In this document: piece by piece, positions 6,270 to 8,495 of the stretch
Layout: each line of letters starts with the position of its first letter
How positions within the stretch are numbered: position 1 is the first letter of the stretch
Origin: Betaproteobacteria bacterium
GTDB lineage: Bacteria > Pseudomonadota > Gammaproteobacteria > Burkholderiales > Casimicrobiaceae
DNA: 8,495 nt
Reading direction: 5' to 3'
NCBI GenBank assembly: GCA_025355395.1
Contig: JANXZT010000343.1
Span: 1 to 8,495, forward strand
Translations under genes and position numbers: made by a program
Notes under the pieces: model-generated
Databases searched by the model: none
The model's input: only the letters and a program-made list of their open reading frames with translations
What the model was told of the DNA's origin: nothing

Positions 6270-7463
6270 ATGACCGACCGTCGCCCCCTTGCAGGCTTGC
6301 GCGTGGTCGAAATGGGTGCGCTCATCGCCGGACCGTTCTGCGGCAAGCTCCTCGGCGAATTCGGTGCCGAGGTCATCAAGATCGAGCCGCCCGGCCACGG
6401 CGATCCGCTGCGCAAATGGCGCTATTTGAAGGACGGCACGTCGCTGTGGTGGCATGTGCAGTCGCGCGGCAAACGCTCGGTGACGCTGGACTTGCGCCAA
6501 CCCGAAGGCCAGCGCATCGCGCGGCAGCTCGTGCTGACCGCCGACATCGTGGTCGAAAATTTCCGGCCGGGCACGCTCGAAGGCTGGGGGATGGGCTACG
6601 AGAGCCTGGCGGCAGAGCACGCGGGTCTGATCATGGTCAGCATTTCCGGCTATGGCCAGAGCGGACCGTACCGCGAGCGTCCCGGATTCGGCGTGATCGG
6701 CGAGGCCATGGGCGGACTGCGTCATGTCACCGGCACGCCAGACCGGCCGCCGTCGCGCGTGGGGGTGTCGATCGGCGACACCCTCGCAGCGCTCTATGGC
6801 GTGATCGGCGCGATGATGGCGCTCGAGTCGCGACGCAAGACCGGACGCGGACAACGCGTGGACGTGGCGCTGTACGAGTCGGTGTTTTCGGTGATGGAAT
6901 CGATGCTGCCGGAGTTCGATGCCTTTGGCGCCGTGCGCGAGCGTACCGGCTCGATTCTTCCCGGCATCGCGCCGACGTCCGCCTATCGCTGCGCTGACGA
7001 CACCTACGTGTTGATCGCCGCCAACGGCGACTCGATTTTCCGGCGGCTTTGCATCGCGATGGGTCGCAACGATTTGGCGAACGACGCCACGCTCGCGCAC
7101 AACGATGGCCGTGCCGCGCGCCAACAATGGCTCGACGATCAGATCGAGTCGTGGACGCGGGAGCGCGCGCCGGCGGCGGTTCTCGGCGCCATGGAGGCGG
7201 CCGAAGTGCCGGCGTCGAAGATTTATTCGATCGCCGACATCGTCGCCGATCCGCATTACGCTGCGCGCGGGATGATTCGCCAGATTCGTCTCGCCGGAGG
7301 TGAAACGTTGAAGGTGCCGGGTGTGGTTCCCCGGCTGTCGGAGACTCCGGGTGACTTTGCCGGTGGCGGCCCGCGCCTGGGTGAAGATACCGACGCGGTG
7401 CTCCGGTCGCTGGGCATTGACGATGCCGCTATCGCGGTGTTGCGGCGCGCCGGCGTGGTTTAA
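6270..7463 (+). CDS. Class III CoA-transferase, CaiB/BaiF (Frc) family
   Basis: This 397-residue cytoplasmic enzyme moves CoA between carboxylic acids, activating an organic acid as its thioester. The N terminus PLAGLRVVEMGALIAGPFCG (6-25), then GAEVIKIEPPGHGDPLR (32-48), VVENFRPGTLEGWGMGY (94-110) and SISGYGQSGPYRERPGF (124-140) are family signatures. Asp170 in GVSIGDTLAALYG aligns with the catalytic Asp169 of formyl-CoA transferase, so the enzyme should be active. VPASKIYSIADIVADPHYAARGM near the C terminus is also typical. Length is normal. The ATG at 6270 fits the family N terminus, though only a weak GAAG is seen as ribosome site. It is divergent from dctQM and converges on the SDR gene 21 bases downstream. 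The acyl substrate cannot be predicted; link to the TRAP ligand is inference. Confidence 0.93.
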   Translation: MTDRRPLAGLRVVEMGALIAGPFCGKLLGEFGAEVIKIEPPGHGDPLRKWRYLKDGTSLWWHVQSRGKRSVTLDLRQPEGQRIARQLVLTADIVVENFRPGTLEGWGMGYESLAAEHAGLIMVSISGYGQSGPYRERPGFGVIGEAMGGLRHVTGTPDRPPSRVGVSIGDTLAALYGVIGAMMALESRRKTGRGQRVDVALYESVFSVMESMLPEFDAFGAVRERTGSILPGIAPTSAYRCADDTYVLIAANGDSIFRRLCIAMGRNDLANDATLAHNDGRAARQQWLDDQIESWTRERAPAAVLGAMEAAEVPASKIYSIADIVADPHYAARGMIRQIRLAGGETLKVPGVVPRLSETPGDFAGGGPRLGEDTDAVLRSLGIDDAAIAVLRRAGVV

Positions 7464-7484
7464 GGCTTTTGTTGCTGCCTGGAT

Positions 7485-8236
7485 TCACACACACCGGCCG
7501 CCGTCTACTTCGAGGCAAGCTCCGGTGATGAAGCCCGCCTCGTCGGACGCAAAGAAGACCGCCGCCGTCGCGATATCGGAGGGTAACGAAAGCCGGCCCA
7601 GCGGAATGGTGGCAATGAACTTCGCGCGCATCGCCGGCGTGTCCTCCCCCATGAACTCGCCGAGCATGGCGGTCTCGCCGGCGACGGGATTGATGACATT
7701 GACGCGGATATTGTCGGGGGCCAGCTCCGCGGCCATCGACCGACTGGTGACGATGGCCGCTCCCTTGCTGCCGTTGTACCAGGTGAGCCCCGGCCGCGGA
7801 CGCACCCCGGCGGTGGAGGCGATGGTGATGAAGCTGCCGCGCTTCTGCTTGCGAAAATGTGGCACGGCATGGCGCGCGGTAAGGAAAAGGCTCTTGACAT
7901 TGACCCGGTAGATCCGGTCGAACTCTTCTTCGCCTACATCGAGCATCGGTTGATTGCGGTGGGTGGTGCCGGCGTTATTCACCACCACGTCGAGCCCGCC
8001 GAAGCGCTCGAGCGCGAATTGCACCAGCACCGCGACATCCGCATCGCTGCCGACATCGCCGCGGCAGAACACCGCCCGCCCGCTGCCTCGATGTCCTGTC
8101 GCACGCGCTCGCCTCCTTCGGCATTGATGTCATTGACCACCACTGCCGCACCTTCCTGCGCGAACCGCCGGGCGATGCCTTCGCCAAATCCCGAGCCGGC
8201 ACCGGTGACAATTGCAATCTTTCCGTCGAGTCTCAT
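7485..8236 (-). pseudogene. Short-chain dehydrogenase/reductase (SDR), broken by a one-base frameshift
   Basis: The gene encodes a classical NAD(P)-dependent SDR in two frames. The first frame from the ATG at 8236 gives 55 SDR residues with TGAGSGFGEGIA (11-22) and VVVNDINAEG, then becomes nonsense. The second frame, from about 8072 to the stop at 7485, continues with NNAG, the Ser of TIASTAG and YNGSK (the YxxxK catalytic pair). Adding one base joins them into a 250-residue protein of normal length with Ser141, Tyr154 and Lys158. The break lies in a GC-rich tract (8072-8083, plus strand CC-GCCC-GCCC), where a C seems to have been lost from the first run. All catalytic motifs are intact, so the break is recent or a sequencing error. 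A GTG at 8072 could in theory start the second part, but it would lack the cofactor-binding loop. The ribosome site before 8236 is weak. Confidence 0.85.
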
Positions 8237-8289
8237 GATCGGCTGGCTTTCGAATGACAGGTGAGCGCAGCTACCGCCACTCTCCCAAG

Positions 8290-8495
8290 ATGACGGTGCG
8301 CCACCGTCATTCCTGCGAACATGACGGCGTTTAAGCCGTCATCCCCGCGAACATGACGGCGTTTAAGCCGTCATCCCCGCGAACGCGACGGCGCTTAGGC
8401 CGTCATCCCTGCGAACGTGACGGCGCTCAAGCCGTCATCCCCGCGAACGTGACGGCGCTCAATCCGTCATCCCCGCGAACGTGACGGCGCTCAAG
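8290..8495. repeat. Tandem array of 32-bp palindromic repeats, running off the window end
   Basis: Seven units are seen, starting at 8290, 8321, 8353, 8385, 8417, 8449 and 8481; the first is 31 bases and the last is cut by the window end. A unit reads ATGACGGC, a 6-base loop such as GTTTAA, GCCGTCAT, then CCCCGCGAAC. Each forms an 8-bp hairpin, and the arm GCCGTCAT can also pair with the next unit's ATGACGGC across the 10-base spacer. Units 2 and 3 are identical; units 4-7 start GCGACGG or GTGACGG and have loops GCTTAG or GCTCAA. The first unit has ATGACGGTG-CGC-CACCGTCAT, where both arms changed together. The unit length is not a multiple of three and stops are frequent, so it is not coding. 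It resembles proteobacterial REP-like CGTCATTCCCGCGAA repeats (from memory). Bases 8237-8289 before it hold nothing recognisable. Confidence 0.93.

Noticed and set aside
7464..7484. Terminator between the CoA-transferase and SDR genes
   Set aside because: AGGC and GCCT flank a TTTTG stretch, but a 4-bp stem is not enough to support a call.
8290..8495. CRISPR array
   Set aside because: The 32-bp period is the whole unit; there are no variable spacers of 25-40 bases, only 6- and 10-base near-constant gaps, and no cas gene is present.

Overview
The window looks like a piece of chromosome from a high-GC (roughly 60-65%) Gram-negative bacterium, most likely a betaproteobacterium. This is inferred from codon use and from the gene set: a flavocytochrome c sulfide dehydrogenase, a three-part TRAP transporter and a CaiB/Frc-type CoA-transferase. 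No rRNA, tRNA, phage or integrase gene was seen. The genes are core or peripheral metabolism. The unusual material is in the non-coding DNA and in one broken gene.

Layout. (1) Bases 3-1082 (+) hold the 3' part of an ABC-3 family (Zn/Mn/Fe type) permease with an extra soluble segment near its C terminus. (2) Bases 1081-1184 form a 104-bp element bounded by perfect 20-bp inverted repeats. It supplies part of the permease stop codon and contains the likely terminator of the operon to its right. (3) Bases 1189-2807 (-) are a two-gene fccAB operon: a monoheme cytochrome c (GTG start) followed by a Tat-exported, covalent-FAD sulfide dehydrogenase subunit. Together they should oxidise sulfide in the periplasm and pass electrons to a c-type cytochrome. 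(4) Bases 2808-3195 are a non-coding region between divergent genes, with a GC-rich hairpin in the fccA leader. (5) Bases 3196-6019 encode a complete TRAP carboxylate transporter. The binding protein gene (dctP, +) faces the membrane subunit genes (dctQM, -) tail to tail, so one transporter is made from two opposed transcripts. (6) Bases 6020-6269 are a divergent control region with an exact TATAAT. (7) Bases 6270-7463 (+) encode a class III CoA-transferase. (8) Bases 7485-8236 (-) encode a short-chain dehydrogenase/reductase broken by a single-base frameshift. (9) From 8290 to the window end runs a tandem array of 32-bp palindromic repeats.

Working together: the TRAP system, CoA-transferase and SDR make a plausible set for importing an organic acid, activating it as a CoA thioester and oxidising or reducing it. 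The substrate cannot be read from sequence. fccAB is probably an independent lithotrophic unit. I found no convincing new multi-gene system. The least explained features are the palindromic array at the right end and the inverted-repeat element at 1081-1184.
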